DNA of 64,000 bases from Ochrobactrum sp. CGA5 (GTDB lineage: Bacteria; Pseudomonadota; Alphaproteobacteria; Rhizobiales; Rhizobiaceae), in contig NZ_VCIG01000001.1 of NCBI RefSeq assembly GCF_006345815.1, positions 248,001 to 312,000 on the forward strand, read 5' to 3'. The notes under the pieces were generated by a model that was given only the letters and a program-made list of their open reading frames with translations, was not told the DNA's origin and made no database searches. How positions within the stretch are numbered: position 1 is the stretch's first letter; every line of letters begins with the position of its first letter. The position numbers were made by a program, and so were the translations under genes. Positions 25,517 through 34,414 of this stretch are shown here, one piece after another.

Positions 25517-26179
25517 ATGTCAAGGAATGATTTTCTAAATACCAATGAGTTGGGGGCACGTTCTCCCGCGGGCAAGATCATGCTTTCGCTGAAGATGCGG
25601 GGAGCGCAGACCGCTGCGACCATTGGGGAACATTTGGGCATTACCGGCGAGGCAGTTCGGCAACAGCTCGCGCGTCTTGCGGAGGAGGGACTTGTTTCCT
25701 CGCATTCTGTGTCGCAGGGCGTTGGTCGCCCCTCTTTGTTCTGGGATGTTACAGAAGCCGGCAATAAACGTTTTCCCGATACGCATGCCGATCTGACCGT
25801 TCAGCTTCTTCATTCGGTGAGAACCATTCTTGGTGAGGATGCGCTTGACACGCTGATCGACCATCGCGAGACCGAGATGCGCCGTCAGTATCAGGCGCGC
25901 TTGAAAGATTTGTCCCTCGATCATCGTGTGAAGGAACTTGCCGAAATCCGTTCCGCCGAAGGCTATATGGCCGACGCTGAAAAGCAGGAAGACGGTTCCT
26001 GGTTGCTCATAGAAAATCACTGTCCTATCTGCGCCGCTGCGGATGCCTGTCAGGGCTTTTGCAGGTCGGAACTTCAGGTGTTCAGGGCTGTGCTGGGTCC
26101 TGATGTTTCTGTAAACCGCACCGAACATATTCTGGCCGGTGCGCGGCGCTGTGCCTACGTTATTGCGCCGACCACTTGA
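25517..26179 (+). CDS. SufR-like Fe-S sensing transcriptional regulator
   Basis: A 220-residue regulator (222 if GTG at 25511 is used). The N-terminal winged helix (about 10-75) contains TIGEHLGITGEAVRQQLARL and the wing GVGRPSLFWDVTEAG, the DeoR/ArsR-like pattern of SufR. The C-terminus holds a cysteine cluster: C169 and C182 are in the CX12C spacing of SufR, with C172 and C178 between them, and a further C212 in RRCAYVI. Cyanobacterial and mycobacterial SufR bind a [4Fe-4S] cluster and repress suf genes. Here it is divergent from sodB and 8 bases from the end of a convergent exporter gene, so a redox or iron role near SOD is inferred. Confidence 0.8.
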   Translation: MSRNDFLNTNELGARSPAGKIMLSLKMRGAQTAATIGEHLGITGEAVRQQLARLAEEGLVSSHSVSQGVGRPSLFWDVTEAGNKRFPDTHADLTVQLLHSVRTILGEDALDTLIDHRETEMRRQYQARLKDLSLDHRVKELAEIRSAEGYMADAEKQEDGSWLLIENHCPICAAADACQGFCRSELQVFRAVLGPDVSVNRTEHILAGARRCAYVIAPTT

Positions 26180-26187
26180 TCATCCTT

Positions 26188-27618
26188 TCAGCACCGTGCC
26201 GGATGCGGTTGTCTCGCGCTGTGGACCAGAGCCAGTGCCGACGCGAACGCCAACGCAGACAGAATGGCAAAACCGGAGAAGAGCCAAAGCGCTGCATGTG
26301 CGGTGCCGATAAAGCCGCCCGGATCGGTGAGGCCAGCCATATTGGCAACCATTCCGGCAAGTGCGGCACCAAGGGCGGTCGTGAAAAGCTGCACCATGGT
26401 CACGGATGCCGAAGCCAGATTTTGATCCTCTGCGTCGGCGCGCTTGAAAATGCGGGTCAGCAGGTGCGGCCATGTCAGGCCGACGCCGAAACCGATGACC
26501 GCCAGCGCGATGCAGATCGGCAGCAGATCGTACCAGTGGCCTTCGCTGCCGGCTGGAATGAGAACGGCCAGCGTTACCATGCCTGCTACGCCCATGACGG
26601 GAGCAGCCAGAATGATCCGGTCGGTGCGCCCGACGGCAATCCCTGATGACCCGATGGAACCAAGCGTCCAGCTCCCGCCCATGATCGCTGCCAGATAGCC
26701 GGCAGCAAGCGGTGACTGGTTGTGCAGCACCTGAAAGAACAGCGGCACGAAGACCTCGGAACTGGTGACGGATGCGCTGAGTAAGGCGAGCGTCAGATAA
26801 AGGGCGCCGAGTTTCTGGATGCTGAACGAGCCCTTCGGGAGAATACGTCGGCCAGCTTTCTTTTCAACGGCCGCCAGGAGAAGCAGCAAGACAATCGCAA
26901 GCGCAACGCCACCTGCATTCAATGCCAGCTCCGACGAAATGCTTCCGGCGGAAACTGCGAGGACCGCGGCGGTCAAAAGAATGAGCTGCGGCCAGGCAAG
27001 CCGATCGTTGCTGGCGGCGGAACCGGATTCGCGCGGCAGGACAGTCATAGCCATCATGGCGAATACAGCAATCACCGGTGCAAGCGACCAGAAGGCGGCA
27101 CGCCAAATGCCAAGCTCCGCAAAAATGCCGCCAATCGCCGGGCCGACAAGTGTCGCCACACCCCACATGCCTGAAACGAGACCAATGGCGCGTGGCCACA
27201 GCGCTTCATCGAAAACGATGCGGATCATGGAATAGGAAAGAGCGAGCATCATGCCGCCGCCAAGCCCCTGAATGGCACGCCCTGCCAGCATGACAGGCAT
27301 GGATGGAGCCAGGCCGCAAGTCAGGGTGCCGGCAGCGAAGATAATTGCCGCAACCAGATAGGCGCTGCGCGGGCCTGCGCGGGACAGCAGGCGCGGTACG
27401 AGCGCCGAGCCGAGAATGGATGCTGTCACGAACAGTGCTGTATTCCAAGCATAATAGTCCATGCCGCCAATGTCTGCGACAACTGTTGGCAGAATGGTTG
27501 TAGCGATGAATACATTGATGGCATGAAGTGCCACGCCGCCCACGAGCGTCAGCGATACGATGGCGTTTCTACCTGCGAACAGGTCTCCCCAGCCGGCGGT
27601 CGGCTTCTGATCCTGCAT
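26188..27618 (-). CDS. MFS drug exporter, DHA2-like
   Basis: A 476-residue major facilitator superfamily protein with about 14 hydrophobic segments. It has an early NVFIATTILPTVVADIG-like helix 1 (I-N-V-F-I-A-T-T-I-L-P), the RAIQGLGGGMMLALSY segment (motif C/G region) and GVGLTWPHLLTRIF near the C-terminus. DHA2 transporters expel drugs, bile salts or dyes using the proton gradient. The start at 27618 follows AAGGAAATC. A palindrome with a TTGACA element lies about 93 bases upstream, typical of TetR-type repression, but no TetR gene is adjacent. Confidence 0.88.
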   Translation of the reverse strand: MQDQKPTAGWGDLFAGRNAIVSLTLVGGVALHAINVFIATTILPTVVADIGGMDYYAWNTALFVTASILGSALVPRLLSRAGPRSAYLVAAIIFAAGTLTCGLAPSMPVMLAGRAIQGLGGGMMLALSYSMIRIVFDEALWPRAIGLVSGMWGVATLVGPAIGGIFAELGIWRAAFWSLAPVIAVFAMMAMTVLPRESGSAASNDRLAWPQLILLTAAVLAVSAGSISSELALNAGGVALAIVLLLLLAAVEKKAGRRILPKGSFSIQKLGALYLTLALLSASVTSSEVFVPLFFQVLHNQSPLAAGYLAAIMGGSWTLGSIGSSGIAVGRTDRIILAAPVMGVAGMVTLAVLIPAGSEGHWYDLLPICIALAVIGFGVGLTWPHLLTRIFKRADAEDQNLASASVTMVQLFTTALGAALAGMVANMAGLTDPGGFIGTAHAALWLFSGFAILSALAFASALALVHSARQPHPARC

Positions 27619-28070
27619 TTGATTTCCTTCGATCTTTATTGCGCAGACGAACGTCGGAATGAGGTCGCTGCGAACATGAATAGATGGCTACGCTTGCCAC
27701 TATAATTTGTCAAGCAAATGCTTGTTTAATTAAATTGATGCTACGGCAGAAATGTAGCAAGCTGCCTTGTCGGCCAGAAGCCTTCCATCAGGGCAAAGAC
27801 TTTCAATGAAAGCGGCAGGGCGAGCGAGAGGGAGGGGTTCAAATTCCGGTAGAAAGCTCTATATGAAACACACCCACAGAAAGTGGGGACTGATCCGCGA
27901 TAGCTTGTGGGGAAATTTTTCCCGATAGTGCTGTGGCGGATTTGTGTTTCTGTCACAAGCTTCCTATAAGCCTTCGAATAATTTGGGAAACTGCCTATCT
28001 GTTTCCTCAACTTGGCAAACCAGCCTTGCTGGCGAGGCCAGCTTTCCCCTTTGGACGACCCGGAACGACC
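27619..28070. other. Divergent intergenic region, MFS exporter / nspC
   Basis: A 452-base gap. It contains the operator-like palindrome at 27711-27724 and a small dyad GGGAAA-TT-TTTCCC at 27910-27923. An open frame from 27933 leads into nspC, but its N-terminal extension looks non-coding. No gene or RNA is recognised. Confidence 0.5.
27711..27724. promoter_or_regulatory. TetR-type operator over the exporter promoter
   Basis: CAAGCA-AA-TGCTTG is a perfect palindrome. On the minus strand it overlaps a TTGACA -35 element (27708-27713), placing a repressor over the promoter of the MFS exporter. Confidence 0.5.
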
Positions 28071-29168
28071 ATGATCCAGACGCCTTACTATCTGATCGAC
28101 AAGACCAAGCTGAAACGCAACATGGAAAAGGTTGCCTATGTGCGCGAGAAATCCGGCGCCAAGGCACTGCTGGCGCTGAAGTGCTTTGCTACGTGGTCAG
28201 TATTTGATCTGATGGGCGAATATATGGACGGCACCACCTCGTCTTCGCTCAATGAAGTGCGTCTTGGCCATGAAAGATTTGGCGGCGAAACCCATGCCTA
28301 TAGCGTGGCTTATGCTGATAATGAGATCGACGAAGTGATCAGTCATGCCGACAAGATCATCTTCAATTCGATCAGCCAGTTGGAGCGCTTTGCAGACAAG
28401 GCAGCGCATATCAAGCGTGGCCTGCGCCTCAATCCGGGTGTCTCATCTTCGAGCTTCGACCTCGCCGATCCAGCGCGTCCGTTCAGCCGCCTTGGCGAAT
28501 GGGACGTGTCGAAGGTTGAAAAGGTCATGGACCGCGTGACTGGCTTCATGATCCATAACAATTGCGAAAACTCCGACTTTGGTCTTTTCGACAAAATGCT
28601 GACCGATATCGAAGAAAAATTCGGTTCGCTTCTGCATCGCGTTGAATGGGTCAGCCTTGGCGGCGGCATTCATTTCACCGGCGATGATTATCCGGTCGAT
28701 GATTTCTGCGCGCGGTTGAAGGCCTTCTCGGACAAGTTTGGGGTACAGGTTTATCTGGAGCCCGGCGAAGCCTCAATCACCAAGACTACGACGCTGGAAG
28801 TGACGGTTCTTGATACGCTTTATAACGGCAAGAACCTTGCTATCGTCGACAGCTCGATTGAAGCGCATATGCTCGATCTGCTGATCTATCGTGAGAAGGC
28901 GAAGATGGCACCGAACGATGGCGCGCATAGCTATATGATATGCGGAAAGTCCTGCCTTGCTGGCGATATTTTCGGTGAATTCACTTTCGACAAGCCGCTG
29001 GCTATAGGTGACCGCCTCTCATTTGAAGATGCCGCCGGTTATACAATGGTCAAGAAGAACTGGTTTAATGGCGTGGAAATGCCAGCCATTGCCGTGCGTG
29101 AACTCGACGGCACGCTCAGAGTTGTCCGCGAATTTGATTACGCGGATTTTGAAGGGTCGCTTTCGTAA
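28071..29168 (+). CDS. nspC: Carboxynorspermidine/carboxyspermidine decarboxylase
   Basis: A 365-residue fold-type III PLP enzyme. Landmarks are TPYYLIDKTKLKRNM, the PLP lysine in ALLALKCFATWS, FNSISQLERF, RLNPGVSSSSFDLADPARPFSRLG, HNNCENSDF and LEPGEASITKTTTLE, then the substrate Cys region ICGKSCLAGDIFGEF. It decarboxylates carboxyspermidine (or carboxynorspermidine) to the polyamine, an alternative to the S-adenosylmethionine route. The start at 28071 matches family N-termini. The dehydrogenase that makes its substrate follows 112 bases downstream in the same orientation. Confidence 0.93.
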   Translation: MIQTPYYLIDKTKLKRNMEKVAYVREKSGAKALLALKCFATWSVFDLMGEYMDGTTSSSLNEVRLGHERFGGETHAYSVAYADNEIDEVISHADKIIFNSISQLERFADKAAHIKRGLRLNPGVSSSSFDLADPARPFSRLGEWDVSKVEKVMDRVTGFMIHNNCENSDFGLFDKMLTDIEEKFGSLLHRVEWVSLGGGIHFTGDDYPVDDFCARLKAFSDKFGVQVYLEPGEASITKTTTLEVTVLDTLYNGKNLAIVDSSIEAHMLDLLIYREKAKMAPNDGAHSYMICGKSCLAGDIFGEFTFDKPLAIGDRLSFEDAAGYTMVKKNWFNGVEMPAIAVRELDGTLRVVREFDYADFEGSLS

Positions 29169-29280
29169 AGATCCTGTTGCGATTTCAAACCGCAACGAAC
29201 TCACAGGTTCCGAATGAGAAGGCAATCGGGACGTTAAACAGATGGCGGGGAACCGCTGGAAGAGGAAGCATCGACAGAAA

Positions 29281-30522
29281 ATGAAGAAGAACGTTCTCAT
29301 TATCGGCGCCGGGGGCGTGGCACAGGTTGTTGCACATAAATGTGCACAAAACTCTGACATATTGGGCGATATCCATATTGCGTCCCGCACGGTTGAGAAA
29401 TGCCGCAAGATTATCGATAGCGTGCATGAAAAGAAGAGCCTCAAGACCGAGGTTAAACTGGAAGCGCATGCGCTGGACGCAATGGATGTTGAAGCTACCA
29501 AGGCTTTGATCCAGAAGACGGGCGTTCAGATCATCATCAATGTCGGCTCGGCCTTCCTCAATATGTCGGTCCTTCGCGCCTGTATAGATACGGGCGTGGC
29601 TTATATGGACACCGCGATCCACGAAGATCCGAAGAAGATCTGCGAGACCCCGCCGTGGTATGGTAACTACGAATGGAAGCATCTCAAGGAATGCGAAGAG
29701 AAGGGCATCACCGCCATTCTCGGCATTGGCTTCGATCCGGGTGTGGTCAATGCCTATGCGCGTCTGGCTGCCGATGATTATCTCGATGAAGTTAAATCCA
29801 TCGATATCGTTGACATCAATGCCGGTTCGCATGGCCGCTGGTTCTCGACCAATTTCGACCCGGAAATCAATTTCCGTGAGTTCACCGGCACGGTCTATTC
29901 ATGGCAGAATGGCCAGTGGCAGTCGAACAAGATGTTCGAGGTCGGTCAGACATTCGATCTGCCTGTCGTCGGCCCGAGCAAGGCTTACATGACCGGCCAT
30001 GATGAAGTGCATTCGTTGTCCAAGAACTACCCGAATGCTGATGTGCGCTTCTGGATGGGCTTTGGCGATCACTACATCAATGTCTTCACGGTGTTGAACA
30101 ATCTAGGGCTCCTGTCCGAACAGCCGGTCAAGACGGCTGAAGGGCTGGAAGTCGTTCCGCTCAAGGTGGTCAAGGCTGTTTTGCCTGATCCATCGTCACT
30201 GGCTCCAGATTACACCGGCAAGACCTGCATTGGCGATTTCGTCAAGGGCACCAGGGACGGCAAGGAGAAGGAAGTCTTTATCTACAACGTTGCCGACCAC
30301 AAGGACGCTTACAACGAAGTGGGTTCGCAGGGCATCTCCTATACTGCTGGCGTTCCGCCGGTTGCAGCCGCTATCCTGATCGCTTCAGGCGAATGGGACG
30401 TGAAGAAGATGGTCAATGTGGAAGAGCTGAACCCAAAGCCTTTCCTGCACATCCTGAACCAGATCGGCCTGCCATCCCGCATCAAGGATGAGAACGGCGA
30501 CCGCGCGCTGGATTTCGCGTGA
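29281..30522 (+). CDS. Carboxynorspermidine/carboxyspermidine dehydrogenase (saccharopine dehydrogenase-like)
   Basis: A 413-residue NADPH enzyme with an N-terminal Rossmann fold (KKNVLIIGAGGVAQVVAHK). The family segments HIASRTVEKC, DTAIHEDP, GIGFDPGVVNAYARLA and GSHGRWFSTNFDPEINFREFTG follow. It reductively couples putrescine (or diaminopropane) with aspartate semialdehyde; NspC then decarboxylates the product. Paired with the adjacent nspC it forms the alternative spermidine route known from Vibrio and Campylobacter. The start was set at 29281; an in-frame ATG at 29242 adds 13 lysine/arginine-rich residues. A terminator follows. Confidence 0.92.
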   Translation: MKKNVLIIGAGGVAQVVAHKCAQNSDILGDIHIASRTVEKCRKIIDSVHEKKSLKTEVKLEAHALDAMDVEATKALIQKTGVQIIINVGSAFLNMSVLRACIDTGVAYMDTAIHEDPKKICETPPWYGNYEWKHLKECEEKGITAILGIGFDPGVVNAYARLAADDYLDEVKSIDIVDINAGSHGRWFSTNFDPEINFREFTGTVYSWQNGQWQSNKMFEVGQTFDLPVVGPSKAYMTGHDEVHSLSKNYPNADVRFWMGFGDHYINVFTVLNNLGLLSEQPVKTAEGLEVVPLKVVKAVLPDPSSLAPDYTGKTCIGDFVKGTRDGKEKEVFIYNVADHKDAYNEVGSQGISYTAGVPPVAAAILIASGEWDVKKMVNVEELNPKPFLHILNQIGLPSRIKDENGDRALDFA

Positions 30523-30543
30523 GTTTATAGCTTTGCGCTATCG

Positions 30544-30570
30544 AAAAACCCCGCTCCGGCGGGGTTTTTC
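30544..30570. terminator. Terminator after the polyamine pair
   Basis: Hairpin CCCCGC (30549-30554), loop TCCG, GCGGGG (30559-30564), with A-run before and T-run after, so it can act in both directions. The convergent epimerase gene ends 130 bases away. Confidence 0.85.
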
Positions 30571-30622
30571 TCGATCCTCATCCTGAGGAGGCCCGCAGGG
30601 CCGTCTCGAAGGATCGAGGGGA
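30571..30622. repeat. Imperfect palindromic intergenic repeat
   Basis: An imperfect dyad running from CCTCATCCTGAGGAGGCCC to GGGCCGTCTCGAAGGATCG with a GCA centre. CCTCATCCTGAGG/CTCGAAGGAT-type elements occur dispersed between genes in many alphaproteobacteria. It directly follows the terminator. Confidence 0.6.
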
Positions 30623-30700
30623 GCATAGAAATGGCGGTATGTTAAACCGGAACCACTCTAGGGTTAGAAGCGTCATTTGCAGGTCGCCGGCGCCTGAATA

Positions 30701-31729
30701 TCATTCGTTCCGGGGCCAGGTGTCCGAGAGACGGTAGCCATGCGGAAACGGATCGCTCGGATCGAGCATGAGCTGCGAGGTTCCCGTCACCCATGCTCGA
30801 CCCGAAATGATCGGGCTGATTGCAGGTTTGCCACCGAGTTCCAGAGCTTTGTCCAATCGGCAGTGAAACTCTGTTCCCAGCACAGATTTTCCGATAAATT
30901 TTTCTCCAACCTTCATCTGGCCTTTTGCGTGCAGCACAGCCATGCGCGCCGAGCAGCCGGTGCCAGTCGGAGATCTGTCGAGTTTGGCCGGGCGAATGGC
31001 AACGGTGTTTACGCCCGTCAGTACATCACCCTCCCGCCAAACAGGCTCGGTGATCTGGCAAAAGGAAATATGGTTCCAGTCTTTTTCAGGATGGCGGAAG
31101 CCAAGCTGCTCGTTGGCGGCCTTTGTAATTTTCACACCAATCTCGGCCAGCTCGCGCGCCTGACCCGGCTCGATCTTCATTCCAATCTGCGCCGCATCCA
31201 CAATGACGAAGCTGTCGCCGCCATAAGCCGTATCGACGGTGATCGTGCCGAAGCCTTCGACTTCCAATGATGCATCCAGACGATCCGCGAAAGACGGTAC
31301 GTTGCGCACGCTGATGCGCTCGGCCTTGCCGTTGCGGCATTCGGCTTCCACTTCAATGATCCCGCCAGGGGCTTCCAGCACCATGCGCGTCACTGGTTCC
31401 TGCATCGGGATGATGCCGCTGTCGAGCAGTACGGTCGAGACACATATTGAATTGGAGCCGGACATGGGCGGCGTATCGGCGGGCTCCATGATGATGAAAC
31501 CCATCTGCGCGCGCGGATCTTTCGGTGGCACCAGCAGATTGACATGGCGGAACACGCCGCCACGGGGCTCGTTCAGTACGAAATTGCGCAAGGTCTCGTC
31601 GCTGGCGATGAAACGCGATTGTTCCCACACGGTTTCACCTGGAGGCGGAGCCACCCCGCCGACGATGACATCGCCGACTTCGCCCTCCGCATGACAGCCG
31701 ACAATATGGATGATCTTGGTGCTGCGCAT
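30701..31729 (-). CDS. 4-hydroxyproline epimerase (PrpA-like proline racemase family)
   Basis: A 342-residue enzyme converting trans-4-hydroxy-L-proline to cis-4-hydroxy-D-proline. The two catalytic cysteines are present: C96 in MSGSNSICV and C259 in SPTGTGCSA. The first motif lacks the GNxC-H context of true proline racemases and fits hydroxyproline epimerases. In Brucella the orthologue PrpA is a B-cell mitogen implicated in immune evasion. The start at 31729 follows CAGGAGACATC. No hydroxyproline catabolic genes (oxidase, deaminase, transporter) are adjacent, so the pathway must lie elsewhere. Monocistronic. Confidence 0.9.
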   Translation of the reverse strand: MRSTKIIHIVGCHAEGEVGDVIVGGVAPPPGETVWEQSRFIASDETLRNFVLNEPRGGVFRHVNLLVPPKDPRAQMGFIIMEPADTPPMSGSNSICVSTVLLDSGIIPMQEPVTRMVLEAPGGIIEVEAECRNGKAERISVRNVPSFADRLDASLEVEGFGTITVDTAYGGDSFVIVDAAQIGMKIEPGQARELAEIGVKITKAANEQLGFRHPEKDWNHISFCQITEPVWREGDVLTGVNTVAIRPAKLDRSPTGTGCSARMAVLHAKGQMKVGEKFIGKSVLGTEFHCRLDKALELGGKPAISPIISGRAWVTGTSQLMLDPSDPFPHGYRLSDTWPRNE

Positions 31730-32182
31730 GATGTCTCCTGCAATTAATGCAATCATTCCTATCGGTTAGACCGCAAGCGTCAATCCATTCTTGGACGGGC
31801 AATTGCGCTTTCGCGTCAGAATGAGGATTTCATTCCTCGCAGTGTCAGGAGTTGAAAAATCCATTTCATGATGTGTTGCTTCTTTGAGCAAGTCTGATAT
31901 CCATGATGCTCTTATTTTGTGCAAATCGATGCGCAGCCCGCTTGGCTCCGGATCAGTTTCTGGAACATACAAAACGTTCCCAATAGAAACTGAGCGACCC
32001 GAAAAGTTGGGGTGTATTCGCTTTACGGGCGATAAGCACCCTTAGCCGGCATGGGACGGTCGATCTTCGTATTTCCGCGCCTCCGCTCAGATTGACATGG
32101 TCTCTGATGTTCCGAGGCGTGGCCTCAGTCAAAATGGAACATCCGGCGGAATAACGGCCCCGGATGCTGCGGGGAGCGGACT
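31730..32182. other. Divergent gap between epimerase and MATE gene
   Basis: This 453-base gap contains a weak 68-residue minus-strand frame at 31766-31972 with a TTG start; I do not accept it as a gene. A dyad GGAAC...GTTCC lies at about 31960-31980, and the leader hairpins at 32106-32163 precede the MATE gene. Confidence 0.5.
32106..32164 (+). promoter_or_regulatory. Alternative hairpins ahead of the MATE gene
   Basis: GATGTTCC (32106-32113) pairs with GGAACATC (32136-32143), enclosing a GAGG/CCTC inner stem. The end of that second arm can instead be used in ATCCGG (32141-32146) pairing with CCGGAT (about 32159-32164). The two structures exclude each other, 18 bases upstream of the start codon. 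It could be a regulated leader. Confidence 0.35.
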
Positions 32183-33592
32183 ATGGACAGGACAGTTGAT
32201 GTGGGTTTGCGACCCCATGAATCCGGCATGCAGCGTTGGGGCAGGGAGATAGCTGCGGCACTGACACTTGGCTGGCCGCTGATCTTCACTAACCTTTCGC
32301 AGGCGGCATTGACCGCGACAGACGTCATTTTCATTGGCCGTCTTGGTGCGGACACGCTCGCCTCGGCCCTGCTGGCGACGAGCTTCTATCATACGTTGAT
32401 GATTTTCTCGATGGGGCTTGTTTCGGCTGTGATGCCAATGATCGCCATCGCGCTCGGCAAGAACCGTCATTCGGTGCGCGATGTGCGCCGCACCGTGCGT
32501 CAGGGTTTCTGGACCGCAATCATGATCGCGATCCCGGTCTGGATCGTGCTGTGGCACTGCGAGGAAATTTTCCTGTTTCTTGGCCAGCGCCCGGATATTG
32601 CTGCCCGTTCAACCGATTTCATGCACACCCTACAATGGGCGCTGCTGCCTTATCTCGGTTACATCGTCCTGCGCTCATTCTTTGCAGCCATGGAAAAGCC
32701 CATGTGGACTCTGTTGATCGCAGCACTTGCCATTGGCTTCAATGCACTTGCCGGCTGGACGTTGATTTTTGGTCACTTCGGCTTTCCGCGCATGGAGTTG
32801 CACGGCGCCGGTATTGCCACCACAGCGTCAAGCACGATGATGTTCCTCGGACTGGCATTCATCACGCTGCGTCATCGCCGTTTCCGTCGCTATCACCTGT
32901 TCGGCCGGTTCTGGCGTCCCGATTGGGCACGTCTTCTTGAGCTGTGGCGCATCGGGATTCCTATGGCGCTGACATTCGTGTTCGAAACGTCCATCTTCTA
33001 TGCTGCCGTTGTCATGATGGGCCGAATCGGACCGACGGCGATGGCGGCGCATGCGGTGGCGATCCAGATTGCATCGCTCAGCTTCATGGTGCCGCTCGGC
33101 TTCGGACAGGTTGCAACGGTACGCGTAGGAAGGGCCTATGGTGCGGGCCATCCCAAGGCAATTGCCTATGCGGGTTGGAGTGCCTATATACTCGGAGTTG
33201 GCTTCATGGCTGTGATGGGGCTACTTATGGTCCTCGTCCCCCGCCTGTTTATCGGCGTATTCCTCGATCTGCACGATCCGCAGAACTTGGCGGTGATGGA
33301 ACTGGCTGTGACTTTCCTTGCGCTGGCAGCGCTCTTTCAGATCGTTGACGGCGCGCAAGCCGTTGCTGCGGGCATGCTGCGCGGCTTGCGTGACACGCGC
33401 ATACCAATGTTTCTAGCGTTGTTCGGCTATTGGGGAGTGGGGCTCCCGCTGGGCGCTTTGCTCGCATTCAAGTTCGAACTCGGCGGGGTAGGAATCTGGC
33501 TCGGTCTCGCAGCCGGTCTCGGCATAGTCGCGGTGTTAATGACATTGCGGTGGCGCGGGCATCTTGCCCACGTCTCGGCGCATCCGGCCTAA
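32183..33592 (+). CDS. MATE-family efflux transporter (NorM-like)
   Basis: A 469-residue polytopic membrane protein with about 12 hydrophobic segments in two related halves, characteristic of MATE. Diagnostic segments are GWPLIFTNLSQAALTATDVIFIGRLG, ALLATSFYHTLM and, in the second half, MALTFVFETSIFYAAVVMMGRIG plus VPLGFGQVATVRVGRAYGAG. MATE pumps export cationic drugs or metabolites by sodium or proton antiport. The start at 32183 follows GGGGAG. The substrate is unknown. The upstream hairpin pair suggests possible leader control. Confidence 0.92.
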   Translation: MDRTVDVGLRPHESGMQRWGREIAAALTLGWPLIFTNLSQAALTATDVIFIGRLGADTLASALLATSFYHTLMIFSMGLVSAVMPMIAIALGKNRHSVRDVRRTVRQGFWTAIMIAIPVWIVLWHCEEIFLFLGQRPDIAARSTDFMHTLQWALLPYLGYIVLRSFFAAMEKPMWTLLIAALAIGFNALAGWTLIFGHFGFPRMELHGAGIATTASSTMMFLGLAFITLRHRRFRRYHLFGRFWRPDWARLLELWRIGIPMALTFVFETSIFYAAVVMMGRIGPTAMAAHAVAIQIASLSFMVPLGFGQVATVRVGRAYGAGHPKAIAYAGWSAYILGVGFMAVMGLLMVLVPRLFIGVFLDLHDPQNLAVMELAVTFLALAALFQIVDGAQAVAAGMLRGLRDTRIPMFLALFGYWGVGLPLGALLAFKFELGGVGIWLGLAAGLGIVAVLMTLRWRGHLAHVSAHPA

Positions 33593-33596
33593 CAAA

Positions 33597-33626
33597 AAAG
33601 CCATACGCCCGTCCCGGCGTATGGCT
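33597..33626 (-). terminator. Terminator of the IalB-like gene
   Basis: Hairpin AGCCATACGCC (33599-33609) with GGCGTATGGCT (33615-33625). Read on the minus strand it ends in TTTTTTGTT, so it terminates the IalB-like gene; on the plus strand no T-run follows. Confidence 0.8.
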
Positions 33627-33648
33627 CTTGGATTGGTTATCCCGAAAC

Positions 33649-34170
33649 TTACTTCGTCAGCGCGATGATACGATCAAGAGCTGCGCCGAAGCCTTTCAGG
33701 GAAACCTTGAAGGCAACGGGCTGGCTTGGGCTCAAAGCCGTCGTCGTGACGTTGATATTTGTGCCGGCCTTGAGTGCAGCGACCTGCTTTGCTTCAAAGC
33801 TTACCGGTGCCAGACAACCTTGTGGCAGGCAGGTGGAAAAAGCCAGATTTGGTCCCGTGACTTCATCGATCTTAAGTGATGCGCCTTTTGCCAGATCGAG
33901 GCCGAACGGCATCAGCAACACGCCCTCTACCTTGCCGCCGCTGACATTGTGCAATTCGGCGGTGAGTACGCGCTGGCCGGTCTGCGTGCTGCTTTGGTCC
34001 TGCCGCATAACACAGAGGCTTGTTTCCTTCTGGTTCTGACAGGAAACGGTCCAGTCCTGATAGGTCTCCTGAAGGGTGCTCGCACCGCCGGGAAGAGGGG
34101 CGGCAAAGGACGAAACACTGGAAATGGCCGTAAGAGTGAATGCAAGACCGATGACGCGATAGTTTTTCAT
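33649..34170 (-). CDS. IalB-family periplasmic protein (invasion-associated locus B type)
   Basis: A 173-residue exported protein with a signal peptide ([25 protein letters not shown], cleavage probably after SFA). The mature part has the IalB pattern: [23 protein letters not shown], later [18 protein letters not shown] and [14 protein letters not shown], with four cysteines that may form two disulphides. The family was named for Bartonella invasion-associated locus B; in other Rhizobiales its role is unknown. The start at 34170 gives a normal signal peptide; a start at 34236 would bury it. Convergent with the MATE gene. Confidence 0.88.
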   Translation of the reverse strand: MKNYRVIGLAFTLTAISSVSSFAAPLPGGASTLQETYQDWTVSCQNQKETSLCVMRQDQSSTQTGQRVLTAELHNVSGGKVEGVLLMPFGLDLAKGASLKIDEVTGPNLAFSTCLPQGCLAPVSFEAKQVAALKAGTNINVTTTALSPSQPVAFKVSLKGFGAALDRIIALTK

Positions 34171-34414
34171 AAAAAGATTCTCTCTGAAATTAACGAGCTG
34201 GAGCCATATACTCGTATGCAGTGACTTAGAAAACAATATTGATCATAAAATATTTGTGTATTCAACCGACATGTGTTATTCGTAAATAGCTTATATAAGT
34301 ATATAATTAAATATTACTATTATTGTGATTGTTCTCTCGCCCTCTTTTCCCCGTGATGCGGGAACTTTAAAGTCTACGGTTGAAAAGTGGGCCTCGATGC
34401 CGGGAGATGAGAAC
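34171..34414. other. AT-rich divergent promoter region
   Basis: A strongly AT-rich stretch (34235-34330) between the divergent IalB-like gene and the sensor kinase, probably holding both promoters. I found no clear operator. Confidence 0.45.

Noticed and set aside
27933-28070. Extension of nspC upstream to 411 residues
   Set aside because: The 46 extra residues lack similarity and the family begins at TPYYLIDK.
31766-31972. A 68-residue minus-strand open frame
   Set aside because: TTG start, no ribosome-binding site, no recognisable motif; probably chance.
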